Below, piece by piece: positions 1-7,132 of a stretch of 64,000 nucleotides of DNA. The number at the start of each line of letters is the position of its first letter. Positions within the stretch are counted from its first letter, which is position 1. The notes under the pieces were generated by a model that saw only the letters and a list, made by a program, of their open reading frames with translations, did no database searches and was not told the origin of the DNA. Source of the stretch: Levilactobacillus spicheri DSM 15429 (GTDB taxonomy: Bacteria > Bacillota > Bacilli > Lactobacillales > Lactobacillaceae); contig NZ_AZFC01000012.1 of assembly GCF_001435095.1 (NCBI RefSeq), positions 6,839-70,838 on the forward strand. The letters run 5' to 3'. Position numbers and translations under genes: made by a program.

Positions 1-890
1 ATGCGCTTGACCCCGTGGGCCAGGCTGATGGTCACGATGATGGGCAGCGTTTCCGGGACGGCGGCGACCGCCAGCGAGATCCCGATCATCAGACTGTCGG
101 CCAGACCCTGGTTTTGCATCCAAATGCTCAGGGCGAAGATGGCCAGCCCCCCGATGATGGCAAAACTCGTCAGCCAGCCGGAAAGGCGGTTGAGGCGGCC
201 CTGTAACGGCGTCGCCCGTTTTTTCGTTTTGTTCAGGAGCCCCGCGATTTGGCCCAGTTCCGTGGCCATACCCGTGGTCGTGACCTGCATGGTGGCCGTC
301 CCCGCTGTCACGGCGGTTCCGGAGTAAACTTGTTGTTCGGCACTCGGGGTGTCCGCCGTGGTCACGGCCGTCTTAGCGACCGGGAGACTTTCCCCGGTCA
401 GGACCGCTTCGTCGACGGCGAGGTTGGTGCTCTGCCGCACGATGCCGTCGGCGGGGACCTGGTCGCCGGCCTTGAGCAGGATCAGGTCGCCGACGACCAC
501 GTCCTTTGCGGGAATCGTCCGGGCCACGTCGTCGCGGCGGACGGTCGTGGTCGGCAGGCTCATGGATTGCAGGGCGGCCAGGGCCTTTTCGGCGGAGGCC
601 TCCTGGTACAGGCCAATCGCCACGTTGATGATCAGGATGGCCCCGATCACCAGGGGCTTGGTCCACCCGCCACCCTGCGCCACCGCCATGTAAGTGGCGA
701 GGCCCACGGCGAAGAGGAGGACCAGGGAGGAAACGTCGTTCAGGTGGTGCGCGATTTGGCGCCACAATGCGGGCTTTTTCGCCGCAATCAGTTCGTTGGG
801 GCCGTCGCTGTGGCGTTGGCGGGCCGCCTGGTCAGTGGTCAGCCCGGCCTGGGCCGTTAGGTTGAAAGGGGTCATCTCTTTTCTGGTCAT
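1..890 (-). CDS. Cation-transporting P-type ATPase, P2 type (N-terminal part; gene runs off the window)
   Basis: The reverse strand from an ATG at 890 (good site GGAGG about 8 bases upstream) is open to base 1, giving 296 codons of the N-terminal part. Visible are a cation-ATPase N domain, a first membrane pair, the actuator domain with the TGES dephosphorylation motif at residues 165-168, and the ion-binding helix PETLP at 279-283. PETLP in place of PEGLP, with an N-terminal cytoplasmic domain and no heavy-metal-binding domain, points to the P2 (Ca2+/Mg2+/mixed cation) ATPases, not the P1B metal pumps. The phosphorylation motif DKTGT and the rest lie outside the window, so substrate cannot be judged. 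It is divergent from the CDF-like gene at 1099. Confidence 0.9.
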   Translation of the reverse strand, partial: MTRKEMTPFNLTAQAGLTTDQAARQRHSDGPNELIAAKKPALWRQIAHHLNDVSSLVLLFAVGLATYMAVAQGGGWTKPLVIGAILIINVAIGLYQEASAEKALAALQSMSLPTTTVRRDDVARTIPAKDVVVGDLILLKAGDQVPADGIVRQSTNLAVDEAVLTGESLPVAKTAVTTADTPSAEQQVYSGTAVTAGTATMQVTTTGMATELGQIAGLLNKTKKRATPLQGRLNRLSGWLTSFAIIGGLAIFALSIWMQNQGLADSLMIGISLAVAAVPETLPIIVTISLAHGVKR

Positions 891-1040
891 GAATAAGTCC
901 TCCGAATCTATAAAATGGTTACTGTATGAATTACTATAACCTTATTATTACGAAAAGTTTTGTGTAGAATATGGACAAAATGTGATTTTTTTGTGAGGGT
1001 TCGCGTCTCCAAGGGTTGTCATTTGATTTTTATATGTTAT

Positions 1041-1057
1041 GTTATACATATGATAAC
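1041..1057. promoter_or_regulatory. Palindrome in divergent promoter region of two cation transporters
   Basis: GTTAT and ATAAC arms flank a 7-base centre containing CATATG. The site lies between the divergent P-type ATPase and CDF-like genes, about 40 bases before the latter's start. The position suits a repressor operator or an overlapping promoter. No regulator gene is adjacent, so the identity of any binding protein is inference. Confidence 0.35.
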
Positions 1058-1098
1058 AACATATTTAAAGCGATTGTTATCTAAAAGGAGGAGATTTC

Positions 1099-1722
1099 AT
1101 GGAAGAAACGTTGGTGACCGTTCGGCGGGGAATTCGAACGGAGATCTTTTCGACGGGGTGGATGGCGTTCGAATTTTTAGTGGCCCTGTATTCGGGCATC
1201 ACGGCCGGGTCGATCCTGTTGGTGGCCTTCGGGCTGGACAGCTGCCTCGAGATCATTGCGGGGGGCACCCTGATCTGGCGGCTGCGCAAAGAGGCGCGGG
1301 GGGCCTCGACCGCAACGATTCAGCGGGCCGAACGCCGCTCATCACTCATCGTGGGGACGGTACTGGTGTTGCTAGCGCTCTACGTCGTGGGGGTGTCGGC
1401 GGTCAACCTGGTGACCCATCAAACGGCCGAAGCGAGTTGGTCGGGACTGGCCATCGCGGGGGCCTCGGTGGTGCTGATGCCCCTATTGACGCTGCGTAAA
1501 CGCGCCTTGGGGCGCCAGCTGCACTCGGCGGCCTTAATGGAAGACGGCATGTGCAACATCACCTGCGCCTACATGGCGGGAACGGTGCTGGTCGGGGCGC
1601 TCCTGACGCTGCTGTTCAACTGGTGGTGGGCCGACTCGGTGGCCGCCCTGGTGCTGGTCTATTTCATTGCCAGTGAGGGGTGGGAAGCCCTGCAGACCGG
1701 TTTAGGTCACGGGGAAGCCTGA
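1099..1722 (+). CDS. CDF-like cation efflux membrane protein
   Basis: A 207-residue protein with about six membrane segments and no cytoplasmic C-terminal domain. Acidic residues sit in helices where cation diffusion facilitators hold their metal site: FGLDSCLE near residue 43, LMEDGMCN near 150 and WWADSVAALV near 180. This matches the short cation-transporter-like proteins related to CDF family members. The start is the ATG after a strong AAGGAGGAG site at 1086. It is divergent from the P-type ATPase and followed by its own terminator, so it is probably monocistronic. Metal specificity is not readable. Confidence 0.75.
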   Translation: MEETLVTVRRGIRTEIFSTGWMAFEFLVALYSGITAGSILLVAFGLDSCLEIIAGGTLIWRLRKEARGASTATIQRAERRSSLIVGTVLVLLALYVVGVSAVNLVTHQTAEASWSGLAIAGASVVLMPLLTLRKRALGRQLHSAALMEDGMCNITCAYMAGTVLVGALLTLLFNWWWADSVAALVLVYFIASEGWEALQTGLGHGEA

Positions 1723-1727
1723 GTCAA

Positions 1728-1765
1728 GCGAAACGTCCGGGCGTGACGGCCGGGGCGTTTTTTTA
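1728..1765 (+). terminator. Intrinsic terminator after CDF-like gene
   Basis: An AACGtCCGG / CCGGgGCGTT stem followed by a run of seven T, just after the stop at 1722. Confidence 0.7.
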
Positions 1766-1812
1766 ATGCGGCTGACTTAGAATCCAGTGAACCGCTCGGC
1801 CGGTCCATCGGC

Positions 1813-2142
1813 ATGGGGGACATGAAGTCACCAAAATACGGGTCAGTCGTCAATTGGGTGACTGGGTGTCCCTCATCGGCCGAGCAAAGCGCGACTGGTG
1901 GGGCTTCACGCCGGGTATGGGGGACACCCAGTCACTCAGGGATCCCTGCTGCGCCTGAGAAGTGACTTGGTGTCCCCCATACCCGACGAAAAAGCCCGCG
2001 AAAAGCGCGGTGGGTCGCGTTTATGGCCGGATTTTTACGTGCTGTCCCTCATTCAGTTACGCGGTGTCCCTCATTAAGCAACCGGGTGTCCCCCATGCGC
2101 TGCACGCGGTGTCCCTGACGCGGTGACGCGCCGTCCCCCAAA
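1813..2142 (+). repeat. Iteron array of a theta-type replication origin
   Basis: A roughly 20-base unit with the core GGTGTCCCTCAT recurs. Five direct copies sit at 2034, 2056, 2078, 2101 and 2123, spaced 22, 22, 23 and 22 bases, about two helical turns. Further copies lie upstream: direct at 1858 and 1962, inverted at about 1813 and 1917. The copies at 1913-1936 and 1961-1984 form a 24-base inverted repeat with one mismatch. Regular iterons directly before a Rep_3 gene are the standard origin arrangement of theta-replicating plasmids of lactic acid bacteria, where the initiator binds them. Confidence 0.88.
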
Positions 2143-2189
2143 CGGGGGCTCAAATGCCGCCATACCAGCTTTTCGGGAACGCTGAAAGA

Positions 2190-2297
2190 GGGTCTTTAAA
2201 GCCGTTTAAAGCAGGGCACTTAAAGGAGTCAACCAGGCCGGTCATGACCGGTTATTGCCGGGGAATGGTTCCCGGTGAATGGGGGACACGGCGTAAC
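2190..2297. promoter_or_regulatory. Origin-proximal palindromes and probable rep autoregulatory site
   Basis: Between the iterons and rep lie three TTTAAAG-like repeats (2193-2226, possible easily melted DNA), a perfect 14-base palindrome CCGGTCATGACCGG (2238-2251), and a CCGGGGAA/TTCCCGG inverted pair (2258-2274). At 2278-2297 an inverted iteron matches the direct copy at 2056-2075 at 18 of 20 positions. An inverted iteron next to the initiator gene is the usual operator by which Rep dimers repress their own gene. That role here is inferred from position. Confidence 0.6.
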
Positions 2298-2382
2298 TAA
2301 CCTGACAACGGGGGATTGTGTTTCGGCGATTCGGCGTGGTAAATTGGGAACATGCAAGCCAACGGAAAGTCAGGTGACGGTG

Positions 2383-3309
2383 ATGGAACCGGCAGAACAG
2401 GTGGAACAAACGGCGTTACCACTGGGCCACGAGGTGGTCAAGTGGGACAACGCGATGAATGAAATCAACTTAGCGTCACTTTCGGTCGTCGAGATGAACC
2501 TGTTTACCGCCATCTGCGCGCAGGTCGTCGAACGCAACGCTGATGAGGTCCATCTGACCTACTCGGCGCTCCGGGAGCTGATGCACTACAAGTCCAAGAG
2601 TCGGGTGCGCTTTGCCAAGATGGTGGTCAAGGCGACCGACCGGCTCCGGGCCTTTTCCGTGACCTACGAACGGGGCGATAAGGTCGGGGCCGGCCAACTG
2701 TTTTACAACGTGGAGGCCAATAAGGTGACCGGGGACATGACGGTGGCGGTCAATCCGAAGGTCCTGGGCATCCTCAACGATCTGACCAATCACTTTACGC
2801 TGTTTCTCCAACCCGACTGGGTCATGCTCGACAGCAAGTACGCCAAGCTGATCTATCTGATGGTCATGCAGTGGCGGACCACCGGGAAGGACCTGGTGAT
2901 CCCCGTGACGGAATTTCGGCAGCGACTGGGGATTCCCGACTCCATGAGCACGAGCCAGGTGACCAAGCGGATTATCTTGCCGGTGGAGCAGCAGCTGAAT
3001 CAGAAGAACCTGGTGCCCGGCTTCAAGATCACGCCGATCAGCCGGGGTCGCAAGTACATCAAGTACCGGCTGAGCTTTGACGCCCTGCCGAAGTTACGGC
3101 ACACCACGCCGGCCCAAGACGACCGGATTCGGCGCCTGACCGAGGTCGCCGAGGCCAAGGACCCGCAGACCGCGGCCATGTACGGGGCGGCGGATCGGCG
3201 CGTGTTGAGCGACGCCACGCTGACCCATACCGAGGCCCGGCGGCAGGTGCGGGCCCACCAACAAGCCCAGGGACTGCCCGATATCCCAATATTCAAATTG
3301 ACTGATTAG
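2383..3309 (+). CDS. repB: Plasmid-type replication initiator protein, Rep_3 (RepB) family
   Basis: The 308-residue product from the ATG at 2383 shows the Rep_3 pattern: EVVKWDNAMNEI near the start, VEMNLFTAI, a first winged-helix region (TYSALRELMHYKSKSR) and a second one (VIPVTEFRQRLGIPD ... SRGRKYIKYRLSF). These initiators bind iterons and recruit host replication proteins. Length is normal for the family. The frame is open from a GTG at 2275, but that start lies inside the putative operator and lacks a clear ribosome site, so 2383 is preferred, with some doubt. The gene looks intact, with no frameshift. It is followed by a terminator. Codon use is as GC-rich as its neighbours. Confidence 0.92.
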   Translation: MEPAEQVEQTALPLGHEVVKWDNAMNEINLASLSVVEMNLFTAICAQVVERNADEVHLTYSALRELMHYKSKSRVRFAKMVVKATDRLRAFSVTYERGDKVGAGQLFYNVEANKVTGDMTVAVNPKVLGILNDLTNHFTLFLQPDWVMLDSKYAKLIYLMVMQWRTTGKDLVIPVTEFRQRLGIPDSMSTSQVTKRIILPVEQQLNQKNLVPGFKITPISRGRKYIKYRLSFDALPKLRHTTPAQDDRIRRLTEVAEAKDPQTAAMYGAADRRVLSDATLTHTEARRQVRAHQQAQGLPDIPIFKLTD

Positions 3310-3311
3310 AG

Positions 3312-3337
3312 GCCATTCCGAACCCGGAATGGTTTTT
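3312..3337 (+). terminator. Intrinsic terminator of rep gene
   Basis: A CCATTCCG / CCGGAATGG stem followed by TTTTT, directly after the rep stop codon. Confidence 0.85.
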
Positions 3338-3383
3338 GTGTGGCCAATTTTGGACGGAATTGTCTGCTCATTTTGCCTTGTTC

Positions 3384-3412
3384 TTGGCACGACCGACGCC
3401 GTTTGGGATAAT
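3384..3412 (+). promoter_or_regulatory. Sigma-A promoter of small hydrophobic peptide unit
   Basis: TTGGCA at 3384-3389, a 17-base spacer and GATAAT at 3407-3412 form a near-consensus vegetative promoter. The predicted start near 3419 places a GGGGAGGGGG ribosome site within a few bases of the 5' end. Confidence 0.65.
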
Positions 3413-3434
3413 GAGCGGGGAGGGGGCCAGAGCC

Positions 3435-3512
3435 GTGTTTATTATCGGGATTATTGAAATTATTATTGGATTGCTCATTTTCAAGATGGCGTTATCCTTG
3501 TTGTTTATGTAG
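3435..3512 (+). CDS. Very small hydrophobic peptide (25 residues), possible membrane toxin
   Basis: A GTG start at 3435 follows a purine-rich GGGGAGGGGG site by about eight bases and encodes 25 residues that are almost wholly hydrophobic (FIIGIIEIIIGLLIF, then KMALSLLFM). An in-frame ATG at 3411 would give 33 residues but overlaps the -10 box. The unit has its own promoter (3384-3412) and terminator (3526-3563), and lies just after a plasmid-type rep gene. Such compact units resemble type I toxin genes of plasmid addiction systems. I do not recognise the peptide family and see no clear antisense RNA promoter, so function is open. Confidence 0.45.
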   Translation: MFIIGIIEIIIGLLIFKMALSLLFM

Positions 3513-3525
3513 AAAATGGGATGAA

Positions 3526-3563
3526 GCGTCAGGACCCCGCGTGCGGTTCTGGCGCTTTTTGCT
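3526..3563 (+). terminator. Intrinsic terminator after small hydrophobic peptide
   Basis: GCGTCAGGACC pairs with GGTTCTGGCGC (two G-T pairs), followed by TTTTT. Confidence 0.8.
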
Positions 3564-3672
3564 TGGGCGAAGCGTCTCTCTAGGCGTCTAACCGCGGATG
3601 AGCGCCAGGGTATGCTATATTTAGTTAGGTTATTGAATGAATCATCAATTAAAGTGAAGGAGTCGTCCAGTC

Positions 3673-5265
3673 ATGAGTCAGATGATTTCCACGTTTATCC
3701 TGGTGTTGGCCGCAGCGTTGAGTATCTTCATCTCCCAGGTCTTCCCCAAGATATCGGTCAATTATATTAGTATGTTGATGGGCGCCGGGATCTTCCTGGT
3801 GCCGTTACTCGGCAGTCACGTTGAGGCGTTCAATTCCGACATCTTTATCGGAATGATCGTCGCACCCCTGCTGTTCTTCGAGGGGCAGGCCACCCGGCTG
3901 AACCTGGTCGGCCAGGAACTGCGCCACATCCTGCAAACGGCGGTGGCCTTGGTCTTGCTGTGCCTGGTGTTCGCCGGATTCAGCGTGTGGGTCGTGGGCG
4001 GGGTGAGCCTGCCGCTGGCCTTCATCCTGGCGGCCATCAGCACGCCGACCGACGCCACCGCCATGGAGTCGGTCACCAACGGCCTGAAGAGCCCCCAGGA
4101 GACCGGGGTCTTCTTGAAAATGGAGTCGTTGTTTAACGACGCCTCCGGGATCATCCTGTTGAACATGGCCGCCTTGTGGTACGTCAACGGGTACATCAAC
4201 TACCAAGAGACCGTCGTCGACTTTCTGATCTCCGCGGTCGGCGGGGCGGCCTTCGGGTTTGCGGTGGAGTGGGGCGTGACGCTGGTCCGTCAATTACTGA
4301 TGCGGACCTCGTACAACTCGCTAAACGCGCAGATTCTGCTGTATATCCTGACGCCGTTTGTCCTGTACTACGCGTCGGAGGCCCTCCACGTGTCGGGCAT
4401 CATCGCCGTGGTCTGTGCCGGGCTGGTCAGTAACGCCGAGGCCCAACGCAGCCGGTTACTCAACGCCCGGCAGATTCACCTGGGGGTCGACCTGCAGGAC
4501 ATGATCACGGAGATCTTTAACAGTGTGGTCTTCGTGGTGCTGGGGTTCATGTTCCTCACCATCCTGGCGCAAGAACACCTGACTGGCAGCACACTGAATT
4601 GGCTGGTCATTGGGGTCGTCCTGTACCTGGTCAACGTCCTGGTCCGTTACGGCTACGGCCGCTTACGCCTACGCTTCACCAATCGCCTGGGCTGGGTCTT
4701 TGCATTGGGCGGCGTTCACGGGGCCGTGACCCTGGCCTTGGCCTACACGTTGGCCGAAGCCCACGTCAGCACCGGGGACTTTAACCTGGTCCTGATGGCC
4801 GAAAGCGTGCTGATTCTCCTGAGCCTGCTGGTCCCGACCGTGGTCTTCCGGTGGCTGCTGCCCCCGGCCGTGTCCGACCAGGATGCCAGCCAGGAGTTGG
4901 CCGAGATTCGGGTCACCATGGTGCACCACGCCATCGACGCGGTGCAGAAGATGTATTTGCCGGAAAACGTGAAGCGGTCGGTCATCTTCGATCTACTGGC
5001 CCAAAAGCAGGTCACCAAGATTCGTGACTTCACCAAGGAATGGCGAGAAGCGGTCCGCCGCCCCGAATTTACCGGTGCCGAGAAGGAGCTGGAGATGCGG
5101 GCGTTCATGAACGCCTTCGCCCGGGAACGGGACTACCTGGACACGATTTCGCAAAGCGAGGTCCGGTACCAGGACTACGTCTTTAGCCTGTACAACGAAC
5201 TCCTGTTGGCGGAATCACTGGTGATCGGTCCGGCCGTGGCCGAGGCGGACGAGAACCCGCGTTAG
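3673..5265 (+). CDS. Cation:proton antiporter, CPA1 family (NhaP-like)
   Basis: The 530-residue product has about twelve membrane segments followed by a soluble tail of roughly 130 residues. Family landmarks include STPTDATAMESV near residue 120 and MESLFNDASGI near 152. The ND pair in the second motif is the signature of electroneutral CPA1 exchangers. It would export Na+ (or K+) in exchange for protons, for salt and pH balance. The start follows GAAGGAG at 3656. Sodium antiporters, P-type ATPases and CDF transporters are frequent plasmid cargo in lactobacilli, which is notable beside the rep gene. Confidence 0.9.
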   Translation: MSQMISTFILVLAAALSIFISQVFPKISVNYISMLMGAGIFLVPLLGSHVEAFNSDIFIGMIVAPLLFFEGQATRLNLVGQELRHILQTAVALVLLCLVFAGFSVWVVGGVSLPLAFILAAISTPTDATAMESVTNGLKSPQETGVFLKMESLFNDASGIILLNMAALWYVNGYINYQETVVDFLISAVGGAAFGFAVEWGVTLVRQLLMRTSYNSLNAQILLYILTPFVLYYASEALHVSGIIAVVCAGLVSNAEAQRSRLLNARQIHLGVDLQDMITEIFNSVVFVVLGFMFLTILAQEHLTGSTLNWLVIGVVLYLVNVLVRYGYGRLRLRFTNRLGWVFALGGVHGAVTLALAYTLAEAHVSTGDFNLVLMAESVLILLSLLVPTVVFRWLLPPAVSDQDASQELAEIRVTMVHHAIDAVQKMYLPENVKRSVIFDLLAQKQVTKIRDFTKEWREAVRRPEFTGAEKELEMRAFMNAFARERDYLDTISQSEVRYQDYVFSLYNELLLAESLVIGPAVAEADENPR

Positions 5266-5315
5266 ACATCCCTGCAGGGCGCGCCCTCTGTTGCGGTGAC
5301 GTCACTTGAAAAGAT

Positions 5316-5361
5316 TGAAAAGGCCCGTTTGAGCGGTTAAAGCTCAAGCGGGTCTTCTCTT
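5316..5361. terminator. Bidirectional terminator between convergent genes
   Basis: GGCCCGTTTGAGC pairs with GCTCAAGCGGGTC around a GGTTAAA loop. It lies between the plus-strand antiporter and the minus-strand DsrE-like gene, with modest T-runs on both sides. Confidence 0.7.
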
Positions 5362-5377
5362 GTAACGATTGGTTCAT

Positions 5378-5698
5378 CTAAGGCTTCAGATAGAGGAATC
5401 CCTGGGCCTGGAGTTCCACGATGCGGACCACACCGGCCGCGACCACGTGGACGCCCGCGGGAAGCTGGGCGGGCGTGAGGTGTTGGCTGTCCAGGGCGTG
5501 GTGGCAGGCCTCGACTTGTACCTGGGGCAGGGCCGTCAAGAAGGCGGTCCAGGCGGGGGTGGCCAACGACGCCACGGCCGGGCCGTTCACGACCAGGACC
5601 ACGTGCAGGGATGGCAGGTCGCTGACGAGATGGCGGACGTTGTTTTGCGCCAGCGGGACCTTGGCGAGCTCGTCGAGGTGGACGACTAGATCGGTCAT
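5378..5698 (-). CDS. DsrE/DsrF-like (YchN fold) small protein
   Basis: A 106-residue soluble protein. The pattern VVLVVNGPAVASL (residues 33-45), the cysteine in QVEACHHALDSQ near 60, and GVHVVAAGVVRIVELQAQGFLYLKP at the end match the DsrE/DsrF-like fold found in sulfur-relay and related small proteins. The single cysteine sits where some family members carry a persulfide-accepting residue. Its start overlaps the stop of the upstream TIM-barrel gene (ATGA), and GGGAGGTG lies about seven bases before it, so the two are co-translated. Physiological role unknown. Confidence 0.7.
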   Translation of the reverse strand: MTDLVVHLDELAKVPLAQNNVRHLVSDLPSLHVVLVVNGPAVASLATPAWTAFLTALPQVQVEACHHALDSQHLTPAQLPAGVHVVAAGVVRIVELQAQGFLYLKP

Positions 5699-6567
5699 GG
5701 GCGCACCTCCCGTTCGAGTTGGCGGGTCTCCAGGTCCCGGAGATAGTGGTAGCTGTGCAACATGTTGGCACAGGTCGCCGCCGTTTTGTCGGGGACCTCG
5801 TAGATCATGGACGCGGCTGGGTTCAACAGGGGTAAGACCCGTTGCCAGTCGATCAGGCCCTGACCCAGGGGCAGGCTGTCGTGGCGTTGCCCCAGAGAAT
5901 CGACCAGGTGATAGTGGCGAATCTGGGGTGCCAACCGACGCAGGGTGGCCACGGTCGCGTTCATGTCACCGTTTAAGCCGATGAAGACGTGGCTGAGGTC
6001 ACAGACCAGGGGCCAGTGGTGCTGGATGATCCGGCCGTCTAAGGCGGGGTCCCCGTAGAGAAAGGTCGGGGTGAGGCCGTTTTCGATCATCACGTGGCCG
6101 CCCCCCTGCCGGATCAGGTGCGCCAAGCGGGTGAAGACCACGTCCTGGGCGTCCGCCAGCGAGGGGTACTCGGCGATCAATCGTTGACTTTCGGCGCCCC
6201 CGTAGCCCCCGTGGACCAGGATCCGGACGTTGAACCGCTGGGCCAGCTCCAGCAGGTCGGCCGTCGAGCGGTGTAGAAAAGAATAGGCCGCGGCTTCACG
6301 GTGCGGATCGAGCAGTTGGTCCAGGTGCTGGCCCTGAAAGGTCATTGGGTGGTGGATCACGATGGTTGGGGTCACGGCCTCCTGAACGAATTGGACGGCG
6401 GTGCGCAAGCGGTGCAGGCCGGTCGGTGTGAAGTCGGCCTCGGCGGTGAAAAATTCGAAGACGGCGGGCCGGTATTTCAGTCGGTCAAGCAGTTGCGCCG
6501 GTTCGGCGGCCGCCTTGAGGCCCAATTGGACCCGACCGGGCCGGGGTGGCAGGGTTAAGGTGTTCAT
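5695..6567 (-). CDS. Sugar phosphate isomerase/epimerase-like TIM barrel protein
   Basis: A 290-residue protein of the xylose isomerase-like / AP endonuclease family 2 TIM barrel superfamily. Strand ends carry candidate metal ligands: TIVIHHP near residue 88, RILVHGGYGG near 134, HVMIENG near 178, LVCDLSHV near 207 and IRHYHLVDS near 237. The reaction is not known; members include hexose-phosphate isomerases and endonucleases. The ATG at 6567 follows AAGGGAG by about 10 bases; a GTG directly before it is also possible. First gene of a two-gene operon with the DsrE-like gene. Confidence 0.7.
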   Translation of the reverse strand: MNTLTLPPRPGRVQLGLKAAAEPAQLLDRLKYRPAVFEFFTAEADFTPTGLHRLRTAVQFVQEAVTPTIVIHHPMTFQGQHLDQLLDPHREAAAYSFLHRSTADLLELAQRFNVRILVHGGYGGAESQRLIAEYPSLADAQDVVFTRLAHLIRQGGGHVMIENGLTPTFLYGDPALDGRIIQHHWPLVCDLSHVFIGLNGDMNATVATLRRLAPQIRHYHLVDSLGQRHDSLPLGQGLIDWQRVLPLLNPAASMIYEVPDKTAATCANMLHSYHYLRDLETRQLEREVRP

Positions 6568-6655
6568 CACAAAAAAACTCCCTTCATAAAAATCGTTAGG
6601 GTTAGTATACCCCTAAGTGCCCGCAAAGAGGATGGGGCGGTCGCATGCAAAGAGA

Positions 6656-6766
6656 GTGGGCCAAAAGGCGGTTAGCTGGCGAGCATTCACGTCGTCAGGC
6701 GGACAATCCTGAACGTGGATTGTTTGACTGACGGGGTTAAGCGGAACCAGCTGCCTTTTGGCCCAC
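6656..6766 (+). repeat. Dispersed palindromic element, copy 1
   Basis: GTGGGCCAAAAGGC at 6656-6669 is matched perfectly by its reverse complement at 6753-6766. A second stem (TCAGGCGGACAATCC / GGATTGTTTGACTGA) lies inside. The element shares GGCGGTTAGC and GTTAAGCG...CAGCTGC with copy 2 at 9450-9512, and GGCGGTTAGCTGGCG with the minus strand at 25058-25074. No reading frame was found in it. It could be a miniature inverted-repeat element or a transcribed structured RNA. Confidence 0.6.
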
Positions 6767-6794
6767 GTTGCGCCACCCAATATTCGGAGACACT

Positions 6795-6823
6795 AAAAAA
6801 GAGCCTGAGACTTTTGTCCCAGG
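6795..6823 (-). terminator. Intrinsic terminator, minus strand
   Basis: On the minus strand a GAGCCTGGGAC / GTCTCAGGCTC stem is followed by TTTTTT. It lies a few bases after the stop of the 35-residue peptide gene at 6832-6939. Confidence 0.85.
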
Positions 6824-6831
6824 CTCACAGA

Positions 6832-6939
6832 TTACGGTTGGTAAAATTGTAAAACCACGCCTAACCAGACCAAGCCAATCACGGCGACGGTCAGGAAGAG
6901 GTAGATCAGTTGCTTGAACTCCGGTTGACGGTGCATCAT
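6832..6939 (-). CDS. Small membrane peptide, 35 residues (twin A)
   Basis: The minus strand encodes MMHRQPEFKQLIYL... with one membrane helix (residues 11-31) ending in QFYQP. A GAGGGGC site precedes the ATG, and a strong terminator follows the stop. It is paralogous to the next minus-strand peptide (7133-7237): both have HR near the N-terminus, a basic residue before LI, the core IGLxWLGxV and a C-terminal Y-x-P. Conservation between two separate tiny frames is the main evidence that they are real. The topology looks like short cytoplasmic N-terminus, single helix, tiny outer tail. I do not recognise the family; function unknown. Confidence 0.65.
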   Translation of the reverse strand: MMHRQPEFKQLIYLFLTVAVIGLVWLGVVLQFYQP

Positions 6940-7028
6940 GGCCGCCCCTCGATCCGCGGGTTTTCGATGAAAGTTTGCATGCTTGCCCCCTGTTGGGCCC
7001 CCGATGAAACCGCTGGGGTCCTGGCTCT

Positions 7029-7119
7029 ACTATAGCGGAATTCGGAGCCGGAGTGGGTGACAGTTTCGCAACAATTAGGGGGCTTCATTAACGGGTCCGT
7101 CACCAAACGATTGCGAAAC
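7029..7119 (-). promoter_or_regulatory. Candidate promoter and inverted repeat upstream of small peptide twin A
   Basis: On the minus strand TATAGT (7029-7034) is a plausible -10 box with a weak -35. Just upstream, GTTTCGCAA (7063-7071) and TTGCGAAAC (7111-7119) are perfect inverted copies 39 bases apart. The place suits a regulator site, but the protein is unknown. Confidence 0.4.
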
Positions 7120-7132
7120 GGTTACAAACCGG

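Noticed and set aside
960-1499. 179-codon frame overlapping the CDF-like gene
   Set aside because: Out-of-frame shadow; the 1099-1722 frame has the ribosome site, membrane helices and family residues.
1813-2142. CRISPR-like array
   Set aside because: The repeats are imperfect, about 20 bases with 2-base gaps and in both orientations; no spacers and no cas genes. They fit iterons.
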